From Haemophilus sputorum CCUG 13788 (GTDB lineage Bacteria > Pseudomonadota > Gammaproteobacteria > Enterobacterales > Pasteurellaceae), in assembly GCF_000238795.1 (NCBI RefSeq), contig NZ_AFNK01000007.1, positions 1 to 64,000 of the forward strand: a stretch of DNA of 64,000 nucleotides. Reading direction: 5' to 3'. Every line of letters begins with the position of its first letter. Within the stretch, counting starts at the first letter, position 1. The translations under genes were made by a program, and so were the position numbers. This document shows positions 49,231 through 58,305 of this stretch, piece by piece. The notes beneath the pieces are model-generated. The model saw only the letters and a list, made by a program, of their open reading frames with translations, had not been told where the DNA came from and made no database searches.

Positions 49231-50541
49231 TTACGCTAATTCCACATCTTTAGTTTCTTGCATAAACCATAAGCCTATCAAACTCAATACTGCGTTAGCA
49301 GCTAAATAAAGTCCAACTCCTTTCAATCCATAATGTGCATTTAGCGGTAAAGTAATGATTGTTGCCACGCTCGCACTTAAAAGTCCTGCACAGTTATACG
49401 TTAGCGATGCGCCAGAATATCGGGCGTGTGTGGGGAATAGTTCTGGCAAGAAACTTGCTAGCGGTGCATAACCTAAACCAATTAACCCCATGCCAATAAT
49501 TAAAAACCAGAATAGGCTAACAGCACTGCCATTTTCTAGGAAACATGGTAAAGCTAAACCAAATACAGCTACACCGACGGTTGTCCAAATCATCCAAATA
49601 CGACGCCCAATGCGGTCAATATATTTACCGGATAAATAGATCGTAGCCGCTAATGAAAATGCACTTGCCATTAACAATGCAGTAAATAATTGAGGCGAAA
49701 ATCCTAGCCCCATTTTAAAACCCGCTTCTGAAATGGTTGGTGCAGATTTTGCATAGATTTGACTAAATGCGATCATAATATAGAACAACACATAGCCTGC
49801 CATACAAGCAAACATGCCAAGCATAAATGGTCTAAAATGGCTGGTCAAAACCGTCATCATCGGGATTCGTGTCGGTTGTTTTTGGATTAACGCAGCAAGA
49901 AAGATCGGTGCTTCAGTTAATTTCAAGCGGACATACAAGCCTATGGCAACTAACACGATTGAGCTTAAAAATGGAATACGCCAAGCCCATTCAACTAAAT
50001 TACTTTGCCCTGCCCACATGCCTACCAGCAAAAAAGCGCCATTTGCTAATAATAATCCTAATGGCGCGCCTAGTTGCGGGAATGTGCCATACCAACCGCG
50101 TTTTCCTTGTGGGGCGTTTTCAATCGCCACTAACGCAGCACCTCCCCACTCTCCGCCTAATCCAATGCCTTGTCCAATTCTACACAAGCAAAGCAGTATG
50201 GTTGTGTAAATACCAATTTGCTCGTAAGTAGGTAATAAACCGATGGAAATCGTTGCAAAGCCCATCAATAACAGTGACATCACGAAGGTATTTTTTCGTC
50301 CGAATTTATCTCCAAAATGCCCGAAAATTAACGCACCTAATGGGCGAGCAACGAAAGTGAGTGCAAGTGTGGATAGTGCAGCAATTTGGTTGGAAAGCGG
50401 ATCTGCTTGATGAAAAAATTGATGATTAAATACCAATACCGCAGCCATGGCATAAATATAATTATCAAAATATTCAATAGCTGTGCCAATCATAGTAGCT
50501 GATGCCACTTGAGTTAGATTATTGGTTTGCCGAATAGACAT
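49231..50541 (-). CDS. MFS transporter of the MHS family, ThiU-like (thiamine or precursor uptake)
   Basis: 436 residues with about 12 membrane segments. Metabolite:H+ symporter (KgtP/ProP/ShiA) signature: FGDKFGRKNTFVMSLLLMG in the loop 2-3 region, GQGIGLGGEWGGAALVA, and GRRIWMIWTTVG later. The leader holds a TPP riboswitch, so thiamine pyrophosphate very likely controls the gene. This matches the thiU gene predicted in Pasteurellaceae from TPP-regulon analysis. The substrate is probably thiamine, HMP or a thiazole, but this is not shown. Here it stands apart from any thiMDE genes. AAGGAGGG precedes the ATG, directly after the stop of a small upstream ORF. Confidence 0.85.
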   Translation of the reverse strand: MSIRQTNNLTQVASATMIGTAIEYFDNYIYAMAAVLVFNHQFFHQADPLSNQIAALSTLALTFVARPLGALIFGHFGDKFGRKNTFVMSLLLMGFATISIGLLPTYEQIGIYTTILLCLCRIGQGIGLGGEWGGAALVAIENAPQGKRGWYGTFPQLGAPLGLLLANGAFLLVGMWAGQSNLVEWAWRIPFLSSIVLVAIGLYVRLKLTEAPIFLAALIQKQPTRIPMMTVLTSHFRPFMLGMFACMAGYVLFYIMIAFSQIYAKSAPTISEAGFKMGLGFSPQLFTALLMASAFSLAATIYLSGKYIDRIGRRIWMIWTTVGVAVFGLALPCFLENGSAVSLFWFLIIGMGLIGLGYAPLASFLPELFPTHARYSGASLTYNCAGLLSASVATIITLPLNAHYGLKGVGLYLAANAVLSLIGLWFMQETKDVELA

Positions 50542-50553
50542 ATTTCCCTCCTT

Positions 50554-50649
50554 TTATTCGGTGTCCAAAATAATGGCAATAACACTGAATCTCGTAGAGG
50601 GTAAACAAGCAAAGTAAGTAGATAGAAAAGAAAAATGAAAGATTGGCAT
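50554..50649 (-). CDS. Putative 31-codon upstream ORF between TPP aptamer and transporter gene
   Basis: ATG at 50647-50649, 31 codons, TAA at 50554-50556. Its Shine-Dalgarno AGGAA (50656-50660) lies 6 nt upstream, inside the conserved 3' part of the TPP aptamer, so ligand binding should hide it. The stop is immediately followed by AAGGAGGG and the transporter ATG 12 nt later, which would couple translation. The peptide is hydrophobic (PIFHFSFLSTYFACL near the start). There is no homology evidence; it may be a regulatory device rather than a functional peptide. Confidence 0.45.
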   Translation of the reverse strand: MPIFHFSFLSTYFACLPSTRFSVIAIILDTE

Positions 50650-50650
50650 G

Positions 50651-50724
50651 TTAGTTTCCTACGTCAGTATTAACTGCTTCAGGTTCACGGGTATCATCTC
50701 AGCGACAATGCGCACCCCGACTAA
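50651..50724 (-). promoter_or_regulatory. TPP riboswitch (THI element)
   Basis: On the minus strand the aptamer runs CGGGGTGC ... GCTGAGATGATACCC ... GTGAACCTGA ... GCAGTTAATACTGACGTAGGAA, with all the conserved blocks of the THI box. P1 is TTAGT (50720-50724) with ACTAA (50651-50655). No terminator hairpin is visible after it, so control is probably at translation initiation. Confidence 0.93.
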
Positions 50725-50733
50725 TTCGGCTAA

Positions 50734-50762
50734 ATTCTAGCGCTTTATATGAGAAAGCTCAA
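50734..50762 (-). promoter_or_regulatory. Promoter of the riboswitch-controlled transporter
   Basis: TTGAGC (50757-50762) and TAGAAT (50734-50739) on the minus strand with a 17-bp spacer. The transcript would begin a few nucleotides before the aptamer. Confidence 0.7.
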
Positions 50763-50800
50763 TCTGATTTCTAAGAAAGATAAAGATAAACACTCAACAT

Positions 50801-51463
50801 TTACTGTTTTGGAGTTTCTGTTGGGGAATTTTCTTTAACTAAAGCATTTACCCAAGAAATGGTTTGCATTTTTTCCCAAGCACTCCCTCTTACCATAGTC
50901 GGTACAGAGTAATCTTGGCATATTGCATTAAATAACAAATCATTTAAAGCAAGCGTAGCCATAATCTTAGGTCTTCCATACGCACCTATTTTTTCCTCAT
51001 AAACAATATGATTGTCGCTTTCTGCTAACAAGTTAAACGTGACTTGAGATGGGCGTGCTTTAGCTATTTCATTTTTCAGCGTCTGAAAGTATTGGTGAAT
51101 ATACAATTTCCGACTATGTAATGCCATTTCAGCCAGTTGTTTATTATAAAAATCCACACTCTCTAGGCGGCAATCTTTTTCGATAACTGAATAACAACTT
51201 TGGTATCCTGGTCTGCCTTGTCCCCTTTGGAAGCATCTCTGATCAGGTTGAAAATAAAGCTTAACGATTGTATTTGCCATAGATGGACGTTCATCTAACC
51301 ACGCTTTCAATTCTGGCTCATTTAAATCAGCTGGTATCATATTTTCTGGGGAAATCACAGTAATTGACGTGTTATTTACCATAATTTGTTCTTTCACTGG
51401 CACAATCGGTGCCGGTTTACAGCCCCATAAGCAGAAACACAATAGCCCTAATAACTTCTTCAT
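50801..51463 (-). CDS. Hypothetical lipoprotein
   Basis: 220 residues, family not recognised. Lipoprotein signal peptide with lipobox CLWGC (acylated Cys at 15). The mature part has four further cysteines in the pattern RCFQRGQGRPGYQSCYSVIEKDC plus a later CQD, suggesting one or two disulphides in the periplasm. The rest looks like a mixed alpha/beta domain. The gene starts 48 bp after tsaB and probably shares its transcript. Its end lies next to the TPP-controlled promoter region. Function unknown. Confidence 0.75.
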   Translation of the reverse strand: MKKLLGLLCFCLWGCKPAPIVPVKEQIMVNNTSITVISPENMIPADLNEPELKAWLDERPSMANTIVKLYFQPDQRCFQRGQGRPGYQSCYSVIEKDCRLESVDFYNKQLAEMALHSRKLYIHQYFQTLKNEIAKARPSQVTFNLLAESDNHIVYEEKIGAYGRPKIMATLALNDLLFNAICQDYSVPTMVRGSAWEKMQTISWVNALVKENSPTETPKQ

Positions 51464-51511
51464 TTAGCCTTATCCTTAATTTAAAAAACTTGTCCTTCGC
51501 TCATTTCTAAA

Positions 51512-52204
51512 TTACTGCTTATGTGGCAATTTTTGCCAAGTTACTTCATTACGCAAATAGACGGGTTCAATCTCCATCGCTTGTTGTACTTTACCTTGGG
51601 CGATAGCAATTTTAGCTAGCTCAAGCATATATTGCGCTGAAGGTAGTGTAATTTCACTGACGACAAGCGGTCGTTTTTCTTCAGAAAATTGCGAATAAGC
51701 CTGCCAGCCCGTACCCACAACGGTAGGATTTTCCTCTAACATAAATTGTTCAATCGCTTTTTCAGGTGCGCAAACTTGTTCTGGTACAAGTTCTTGCCAG
51801 CCTTGTTCGGTTCGTTGATATTGCGCGAAATAAACTTCATTCATTCTGGCATCAATTAAAGCAATAACATTGGTAGCCCCTTCTGTTTGATAAGCTTGCT
51901 CTGCCATTGCCATTAAATTGGAAATCGCTAACACCTGTAATTCAGCTCCAAAGGCTAAACCTTGTGCGACACCAATGCCAACACGAACGCCAGTAAAACT
52001 CCCAGGCCCGCGCCCAAAGGCTAAATAATCAACCTCTTGTAACGAAATATTTGCTTTTGCTAATAATTCATCAATCATCGGCAAAATGCGCTGAGTATGA
52101 GTACGTGGGCTAAGTTCGTCTAAATGCGTCACTTTGCCTAAATGCGTTAACGCAACCGAACAAGCTTCTGTTGCGGTATCTAGCGCGAGAATGGTTTGAG
52201 TCAT
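51512..52204 (-). CDS. tsaB: tRNA threonylcarbamoyladenosine biosynthesis protein TsaB
   Basis: 230 residues. Partner of TsaD and TsaE in making t6A37 of ANN-decoding tRNAs. The actin/Hsp70-like ATPase fold begins ILALDTATEACSVALTH, with FGRGPGSFTGVRVGIGVAQGLAFG (residues near 64-87) as the TsaB signature. It lacks the metal-binding histidines of TsaD, as expected. An internal uptake signal lies at 51662-51670. It is followed by the hypothetical lipoprotein gene. Confidence 0.95.
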   Translation of the reverse strand: MTQTILALDTATEACSVALTHLGKVTHLDELSPRTHTQRILPMIDELLAKANISLQEVDYLAFGRGPGSFTGVRVGIGVAQGLAFGAELQVLAISNLMAMAEQAYQTEGATNVIALIDARMNEVYFAQYQRTEQGWQELVPEQVCAPEKAIEQFMLEENPTVVGTGWQAYSQFSEEKRPLVVSEITLPSAQYMLELAKIAIAQGKVQQAMEIEPVYLRNEVTWQKLPHKQ

Positions 52205-52235
52205 ATTTTTTTCCTATTGGGTGCTACCACACCAT

Positions 52236-52262
52236 AAAAATAAAAGGTGGGAACTTCCCACC
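52236..52262 (-). terminator. aroG terminator
   Basis: GGTGGGAA (52246-52253) pairs with TTCCCACC (52255-52262), with TTTTATTTTT following on the minus strand. Confidence 0.85.
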
Positions 52263-52276
52263 CTATTAAATCTAAA

Positions 52277-53365
52277 TTACTCGGCACGTTTCTTACGACG
52301 TTCTGCTACAGCATCAGCTAAGGCAAATAATGCTTTTTCGCTATCTTCCCAACCAATACATGCATCGGTAATGCTTTGTCCATAAACTAAATCTGCAAGT
52401 GTTTGACCTGCTTTCAGATCTTGGCGACCTTCAACTAAGTGACTTTCGATCATCACACCAGAAATATAGTCTGAACCGCCTGCAATTTGTGCGCAAACAT
52501 CTGCGCAAACATCCATCTGGCGTTTAAATTGTTTTTGGCTATTTGCATGGCTGAAATCCACCATCACATGAGGTCGTCTGCCTGCTTTCGCAATACTTTC
52601 ACAGACTTTCGCTACAGATTCTGCATCATAATTCGTACCATTATCGCCACCACGTAAAATAATATGGCAGTCTGGGTTTCCTGCTGTGGTTACAATCGCT
52701 GAATGGCCAAATTTCGTTACCGATAAAAAATGATGTTGAGATTCTGCTGAAGCAATTGCATCTAATGCAATTTTCACCCCACCGTTGGTACCATTTTTAA
52801 AGCCTACAGCACAAGATAACCCTGAAGCTAATTCACGATGAACTTGTGATTCTGTTGTACGGGCACCAATTGCGCCCCAACTCATAAAATCAGCCATATA
52901 TTGTGGCGTAATCATATCTAAGAATTCACCTGCTGCTGGCACGGTTAAATCGTTAATATCAGATAACACTTTGCGACCAATCCGTAAGCCATCATTTAAA
53001 GCATAGCTTTCATCTAAATGCGGATCGTTGATCAAACCTTTCCAACCTACGGTTGTACGTGGCTTCTCAAAATACACTCGCATCACGACTTCTAAGTTCT
53101 CACTAATTCTTGGGTTATCACGTATAGCTTTAATTTTTTGTGCATATTCTAACGCGGCTTTGGGGTCATGAATTGAACATGGCCCAATAACCACTAACAA
53201 GCGATCGTCTGTTCCATGAATAATATGATGAATTGCACGGCGTGTTTTCTCTACAGTTCTAGCCGCAACCTCACTTGCTGGAAAGCGTTCTAATAGCGCT
53301 ACCGGAGGCAAAAGCTCTTCAATTTTAGTAATCCGAAGATCATCGTTTTTATTTTTATAAGACAT
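52277..53365 (-). CDS. aroG: 3-deoxy-7-phosphoheptulonate synthase (AroG type)
   Basis: 362 residues. Type I DAHP synthase, the first step of the shikimate pathway, joining erythrose 4-phosphate and phosphoenolpyruvate. VVIGPCSIHDPKAALEYA holds the metal-binding Cys. FEKPRTTVGWKGLINDP, GARTTESQVHRELASGLS and MVDFSHANSQKQ with its metal His are intact. The N-terminal segment LRITKIEELLPPVALLERFP is the type seen in feedback-regulated E. coli isozymes. Phe sensitivity is likely by similarity to AroG but not certain. No TyrR box was found upstream. It is monocistronic. Confidence 0.93.
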   Translation of the reverse strand: MSYKNKNDDLRITKIEELLPPVALLERFPASEVAARTVEKTRRAIHHIIHGTDDRLLVVIGPCSIHDPKAALEYAQKIKAIRDNPRISENLEVVMRVYFEKPRTTVGWKGLINDPHLDESYALNDGLRIGRKVLSDINDLTVPAAGEFLDMITPQYMADFMSWGAIGARTTESQVHRELASGLSCAVGFKNGTNGGVKIALDAIASAESQHHFLSVTKFGHSAIVTTAGNPDCHIILRGGDNGTNYDAESVAKVCESIAKAGRRPHVMVDFSHANSQKQFKRQMDVCADVCAQIAGGSDYISGVMIESHLVEGRQDLKAGQTLADLVYGQSITDACIGWEDSEKALFALADAVAERRKKRAE

Positions 53366-53457
53366 TGTGTTTTCCTTATTTATGTTTTTTTATATTGTGA
53401 ATTATTCTATCTGAATATCTGGCTATCGCCTATCCTTAATTCGGGAAGAATAAACGA

Positions 53458-53513
53458 AAGCGGTCGAATTTACGCCATCTTTTGCAAAATTATGCGAAAA
53501 CTCGACCGCTTGT
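53458..53513 (-). terminator. USS-pair hairpin after ftsK
   Basis: AAGCGGTCGA (53458-53467) pairs with TCGACCGCTT (53502-53511). It contains an ACCGCTTGT uptake signal (53505-53513) and long AT tracts in the loop. It lies 8 bp after the ftsK stop. Confidence 0.7.
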
Positions 53514-53521
53514 GAGAGCAA

Positions 53522-56488
53522 CTATCTTGCTAGCACTTCACGTTTGCCGTTCTTACCTGGCTCAGAAATCATACCTTGTGCTTCCATTTGGTCGATAATT
53601 TTTGCTGCACGGTTAAAACCTAAGCCAAAGCGGCGCTGAATACCGCTAATAGAAGTTACTCCACTTTCGATCACGAATTCTGCCACTTCATCAAAGCGTG
53701 AATCTAACAGCATACCACTTGTATCGCCATTATTGGCAACCTCTTCTTCTGCAGACTCAACAATACTATCAAGATAATTTGGTTTACCTCTCGCGCGCCA
53801 GTTATCTGCCACGCGGATAACTTCGTTGTCATCCATAAAGGCACCATGTACACGCAAGATCTCAGGGCTTCCCGAAGCGGAATAAAGCATATCTCCTCGA
53901 CCAAGTAGTGATTCTGCGCCGCCAGCATCTAAAATCGTACGGGAGTCAATTTGCGTTGCAACAGTAAACGCAATTCGGCTTGGAATATTAGCCTTAATAA
54001 CCCCTGTAATCACATCCGTTGAAGGGCGTTGAGTTGCAAGAATTAAGTGAATTCCCACCGCTCGCGCTTTTTGTGCGATGCGCATAATATGTTCTTCAAC
54101 TTCTTTACCCGCACTCATCATCAAGTCAGCAAACTCATCTACAATTAAAACAATATAGCTAAGTTTTTCTAACGCTGGTGGCATGGCATCCATACTATCA
54201 CCCGGTCTCCAAGCTGGGTTTGCAATCGGCATCCCCATTTCCGTTGCTTGATCAATTTTCGCGTTATAACCCTCAATATTACGAACCTGTAAATAGCTGA
54301 TTAACTGATAACGTCTTTCCATCTCTTCCACTGCCCAACGCAAAGCATTTGCAGCTTTTTTCATATCCGTCACGACTGGCGTCAGCAAGTGTGGAATATC
54401 ATTATAAACAGATAACTCAACTACTTTCGGATCAATCATAATAAAACGAACTTGCTCTGGAGTCAGTTTAAATAGCAGGCTTAAAATCATAGTATTTACG
54501 CCTACCGATTTACCACCACCTGTTTGCCCAGCCACCAATAAATGAGGCATTTTCGTCATATCAACAACAACTGGTTGACCACTAATATCTTTCCCCAATG
54601 CCATTGGCAGTTTTGCATCACTATGACGGAAAGCATCGCTATCTAATACATCACGCAACCAAACGGTTTCACGAAATGCATTCGGCGCTTCAATCCCCAT
54701 ATAAGGTTTACCGGGCACCACTTCGGTAATTCGGATCGCTTTAAACATTAACTCACGCGCCAAATCACTCGCAAGTGAAGTCACTTTTGCCGCTTTTACC
54801 CCTGCGGCAGGCTTAATTTCATAGCGGGTAACGACTGGCCCCACCAATACATCTTCTACCGTTGCTTTAACACCATAATTAGCTAAAGCTGTTTCAACAC
54901 GGTGTGAAGTGGAAAGAATTTCTTCTTCTGTAACTCGCTGACTACTTGGCGGATGTCTATCTAATAAATCTAACGTTGGTAACGGTGTAGTCGGTTTTTC
55001 TGTTACCTTATTACGTTGTAATAAGGGATGAATTAACGTCTCGCCATATCCTTTAGGATAATCTACTGATGCTGGTTTGTTTGGTTGAACCGCTGGTTTA
55101 AGCTCTGCCGTGGTTGCAGCAGAAGGTGAGAAAACAGGCTCTTTCTCACTATTATTTTGCCAAATTTGTTCAAAGGTATCATCTAGCCCTTGAGTTTTAG
55201 CGCGTTCAGCAACCTCAGCCATTCGCTGCTTTTCAGCCTCTTCAAAAGCCCTTGCTCGTTCGGCTTCAAAATCTTTCTCTTCAGTTTCAGATTGAATTGC
55301 CACTTCTTCAAATGGTTTCATGCGCACCACAGGTCGTGAAGAGAGCGGGCTGCTTTCTTGAATAAATGCTGGTGCTTTTACTTCTTGATCAATCAATGAA
55401 ATACTCATTTCATGTGAAGGTTCTGCCTCTACTTCCACTTCAAAAGTTTCTGATATAGCCGGTGTTTCTGATACGTCATCTTGTTCAGCGTAATTTGCTA
55501 ATTTTACTGTTGGTAATGAAACATCAAAAGGTTCATAAACTTCATCCGCTTGCGATAAAGTTGGCGCGTCTTCCATTGTAGGCAAACTGCCTGGCGTAAA
55601 GCCTTGCACATTTACTTTCGGTAATTTAACTTCACTTTCCACTTTAAACATTGCGGGATCAGTTAAGTTCGTCATTACATGTTCGCTATGCAATGGGGAG
55701 TCTTGCTCAGCATTCGCAGTTTGCGGCTGAGTTGACGATAATCCAGTAATATTAGGACGTCTAAATACAGAAACATCGGTTAATGCTGGTGAGCTTGATA
55801 GATCAGGAATTTCATCCTCAGCTTGTTCAGTAGACACCGATGGCATTGAAGTAAAAGGAGTATCAGTTTCTGCTAGATGACTCTCATTATTTTCTGTTAC
55901 TTCAGCCTTTGTTATTTTCGGCGCATCTTTTACCGTTAACCACTCATAAAATGAGGTAAGCAATGGGATCACCGTTTGCCCTGAACAGAAATAAAAGCCT
56001 AATGCAGTACACACCATTGCCAATAATAGTGCTGCAAATTGCCCCAATGACTCACCTAAATAAGTCTGCCACATCCCGCCAATAAAACCGCCTGCAAGGT
56101 AATAAGGTGAATGAGAAAGCAATACGCTCATCAATCCACTTAACCCGACCATAAAGAGTAAAAAACTCATAAAATAGAGCGTAACTTTTTTATAGGTTAA
56201 TTGACTTCCTAAGCGCAACACTAATAAATAGAGCGAAACCGCAGTTAGTGAAAAAGGAACTAACCATGCCACTTTTCCAAAAAAGGCATAAAGTAGATCA
56301 ATCCACCATGCACCAAAAGCGCCGGTTTTATTCAGTGTGGTATTTTCAGTTACCGTACTTGCAACTGACCATGCATTATCTAACGGGCTATAACTTGCCC
56401 AAGCAACAATTAAATAAATGCCGAAGATCCCGCTTATAATAAGCATCAGATCAATGAATTTTTGCTTTCCGTTTGATGATTTAATCAC
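53522..56488 (-). CDS. ftsK: DNA translocase FtsK
   Basis: 988 residues. Septal DNA pump that clears chromosomes and activates XerCD at dif. The N-terminal membrane domain has four to five segments (first FIDLMLIISGIFGIYLIVAW). A Glu/Pro/Ser-rich linker covers about residues 195-500. The RecA-like motor has Walker A GQTGGGKSVGVN and Walker B IVLIVDEFADLMM. The C-terminal gamma winged helix (ISGIQRRFGLGFNRAAKIIDQ) reads KOPS. It is shorter than the 1329-residue E. coli protein because of the linker. It lies 9 bp after lrp. Confidence 0.97.
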   Translation of the reverse strand: MIKSSNGKQKFIDLMLIISGIFGIYLIVAWASYSPLDNAWSVASTVTENTTLNKTGAFGAWWIDLLYAFFGKVAWLVPFSLTAVSLYLLVLRLGSQLTYKKVTLYFMSFLLFMVGLSGLMSVLLSHSPYYLAGGFIGGMWQTYLGESLGQFAALLLAMVCTALGFYFCSGQTVIPLLTSFYEWLTVKDAPKITKAEVTENNESHLAETDTPFTSMPSVSTEQAEDEIPDLSSSPALTDVSVFRRPNITGLSSTQPQTANAEQDSPLHSEHVMTNLTDPAMFKVESEVKLPKVNVQGFTPGSLPTMEDAPTLSQADEVYEPFDVSLPTVKLANYAEQDDVSETPAISETFEVEVEAEPSHEMSISLIDQEVKAPAFIQESSPLSSRPVVRMKPFEEVAIQSETEEKDFEAERARAFEEAEKQRMAEVAERAKTQGLDDTFEQIWQNNSEKEPVFSPSAATTAELKPAVQPNKPASVDYPKGYGETLIHPLLQRNKVTEKPTTPLPTLDLLDRHPPSSQRVTEEEILSTSHRVETALANYGVKATVEDVLVGPVVTRYEIKPAAGVKAAKVTSLASDLARELMFKAIRITEVVPGKPYMGIEAPNAFRETVWLRDVLDSDAFRHSDAKLPMALGKDISGQPVVVDMTKMPHLLVAGQTGGGKSVGVNTMILSLLFKLTPEQVRFIMIDPKVVELSVYNDIPHLLTPVVTDMKKAANALRWAVEEMERRYQLISYLQVRNIEGYNAKIDQATEMGMPIANPAWRPGDSMDAMPPALEKLSYIVLIVDEFADLMMSAGKEVEEHIMRIAQKARAVGIHLILATQRPSTDVITGVIKANIPSRIAFTVATQIDSRTILDAGGAESLLGRGDMLYSASGSPEILRVHGAFMDDNEVIRVADNWRARGKPNYLDSIVESAEEEVANNGDTSGMLLDSRFDEVAEFVIESGVTSISGIQRRFGLGFNRAAKIIDQMEAQGMISEPGKNGKREVLAR

Positions 56489-56497
56489 AATCCTTCC

Positions 56498-56980
56498 TTA
56501 TTTTAACAGGAGATAGTTTGTCTGTTTGACCTCTTCCATGACGACATAAGTGCGTGTGTCATTCACCCCCGGCAAACGTAATAAAGTGGTACCCAGTAAT
56601 TTACGATAAGCCGCCATATCTGCTACACGGGTTTTCAGTAAATAATCAAAATCCCCTGAAACCAAATGACATTCTTGAATTTCATCTAATTGCTGAACAG
56701 CATTGTTAAATTCTTCAAACACATCTGGACGGCCTCTGACTAAGGTAATTTCAACAATCACCAAAAGTGGTGCTTCTAGTAATTCTGGGTTTAGCAAAGC
56801 GCGATAACCCATAATAACATTTTGTTTTTCTAAACGTTTAACCCGCTCTAAACAAGGTGTAGGCGATAACCCAACACGTTTAGAAAGCTCAATATTAGAA
56901 ATTTTTCCGTTACGTTGTAGTTCATTTAAAATTTTAAAGTCAATTGCATCAAGTGCTTTTGGCAGTTTTTTATTTTCCAT
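56498..56980 (-). CDS. lrp: Leucine-responsive regulatory protein
   Basis: 160 residues. Lrp/AsnC-family global regulator. The N-terminal HTH runs DAIDFKILNELQRNGKISNIELSKRVGLSPTPCLERVKRLEK-like, here with TPCLERVKRL as recognition helix. The C-terminal RAM/ACT-type effector domain follows (LVSGDFDYLLKTRVADMAAYR). This length and sequence are close to E. coli Lrp. The lrp-ftsK order is conserved in gamma-proteobacteria. Confidence 0.95.
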   Translation of the reverse strand: MENKKLPKALDAIDFKILNELQRNGKISNIELSKRVGLSPTPCLERVKRLEKQNVIMGYRALLNPELLEAPLLVIVEITLVRGRPDVFEEFNNAVQQLDEIQECHLVSGDFDYLLKTRVADMAAYRKLLGTTLLRLPGVNDTRTYVVMEEVKQTNYLLLK

Positions 56981-57043
56981 TTTTTTGCCTTTTTAGAATA
57001 ATGTTCTAATGAATTCTATCTTTTTTAACCATATAAATAAAGT

Positions 57044-58156
57044 CTAAGCCAACACTTCTGCAATTAACTGCCCAAAGTTAGCTCGCCAGCCTTGCATAAG
57101 TTCCGGTAAATTAGTTTGTGGGCGACCTTGACGATGCCATTTAAATAATTGATTAAGTTGTCGTTTGCTAGCAAGCAGCTCAGCTGGCAGATCAAGCGGT
57201 CGAATTTCTGCTAATTTTTGCTGCATCGCTTTTAAATTTTGTTTGTAACCAACTTCATCAAATAAACGGTTAATCTTTTCAGGATAATTCTCTTGAGGAA
57301 CCGCTTGTCCTTGCTCTACTAACCAAAGCAATTTTTTGCCATGAATACGGACTTCATTCGGATGCATAAAGTTCAGTAGCTCAGAAGTATGCTTAGGCTG
57401 CGTTTTGGCGATTTCAAATAGGCTCTGCTCTTTCACCACAAAATTTAGTGCTAAATCACGTTTTTGCGCTTCTTCTAGGCGCCATTTTGCTAATACTTGT
57501 AGAACAGCTAATTGTTGAGGCGTTAACTGCCATGCTTGGCTAATATCGAGATAGGCTTTATTTGGATTAACTGTTTTCTGACGTTTCTGCAATAATTGTT
57601 CGCACTCTTCTCTTACCGCTGGCATCCAACGATTTTCTTGCATAGCTTCTTGCATTTTTTGATAAATGGGTAAGAGATACCAAACGTCTGCAGCCGCATA
57701 ATCAAGTTGGACTTCGCTTAATGGGCGTGCTAGCCAATCCGTACGGGATGCTCCTTTATCTAACTCAATCTCAAGATAATGTGCCACTAACTTAGCAAAT
57801 CCAATAGAGGCTCCCAGCCCTAAAAATCCTGCCATAATTTGAGTATCTATCATTGGCGTTGGCAGTTGCTGAAAGCGATGTTGAAACACCTCTAGATCTT
57901 CGCTACAAGCATGCAGTACTTTAATCACCTGTTCATCGGCTAACAAATGGCAAAATGCTGAAAAATCTTGGATTTTTTTCGGGTCAATTAAACTAACGGT
58001 TTGCCCATCAAATAACTGAATCAAGCCTAGTTGCGGGTAAAAGGTACGAATGCGAATAAACTCAGTATCTAATGCTACTACTTTTTTTTGCCGAGCAGCT
58101 TCACAAACTTCACGTAATTTTTCATTGGAATCAACCCAAAGATAAGGTATAGCCAT
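57044..58156 (-). CDS. rnd: Ribonuclease D
   Basis: 370 residues from the chosen start. 3'-5' exoribonuclease of the DEDD-y type that trims tRNA precursors. Exo I motif VVALDTEFIRIRTFYPQLGL (near residue 25), Exo II with HACSEDLEVFQ (near 79), and Exo III LDYAAADVWYLLPIY are visible, followed by an HRDC domain and a C-terminal HRDC-like region. The start at 58156 gives the family N terminus MAIPYLWVDS; 18 in-frame codons upstream run into the CRP site and are unlikely. Internal uptake signal at 57300-57308. Confidence 0.95.
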   Translation of the reverse strand: MAIPYLWVDSNEKLREVCEAARQKKVVALDTEFIRIRTFYPQLGLIQLFDGQTVSLIDPKKIQDFSAFCHLLADEQVIKVLHACSEDLEVFQHRFQQLPTPMIDTQIMAGFLGLGASIGFAKLVAHYLEIELDKGASRTDWLARPLSEVQLDYAAADVWYLLPIYQKMQEAMQENRWMPAVREECEQLLQKRQKTVNPNKAYLDISQAWQLTPQQLAVLQVLAKWRLEEAQKRDLALNFVVKEQSLFEIAKTQPKHTSELLNFMHPNEVRIHGKKLLWLVEQGQAVPQENYPEKINRLFDEVGYKQNLKAMQQKLAEIRPLDLPAELLASKRQLNQLFKWHRQGRPQTNLPELMQGWRANFGQLIAEVLA

Positions 58157-58195
58157 TACTTTCTCACTAATTTTTTTATGTTTTGAAATAAATAA

Positions 58196-58211
58196 TGTGA
58201 TGCAGATCACA
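58196..58211. promoter_or_regulatory. CRP site between rnd and the Mlc-like gene
   Basis: TGTGATGCAGATCACA is a perfect CRP half-site pair. A TATAAA-like -10 lies just downstream on the plus strand. It could activate or repress the Mlc-like gene, as CRP does for E. coli mlc, and may also affect rnd. Confidence 0.8.
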
Positions 58212-58305
58212 ATCTAAGTATAAACTCATTGAATCCTTTAGCCACTCTGGAGCAAAATGCTCAAAGGACTGGAGTGATTTTTTGAGTAAGGATAAAGGGG
58301 ATGTT

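Noticed and set aside
53366-53521. TyrR box upstream of aroG
   Set aside because: No TGTAAA-N6-TTTACA-like sequence is present in the spacer.
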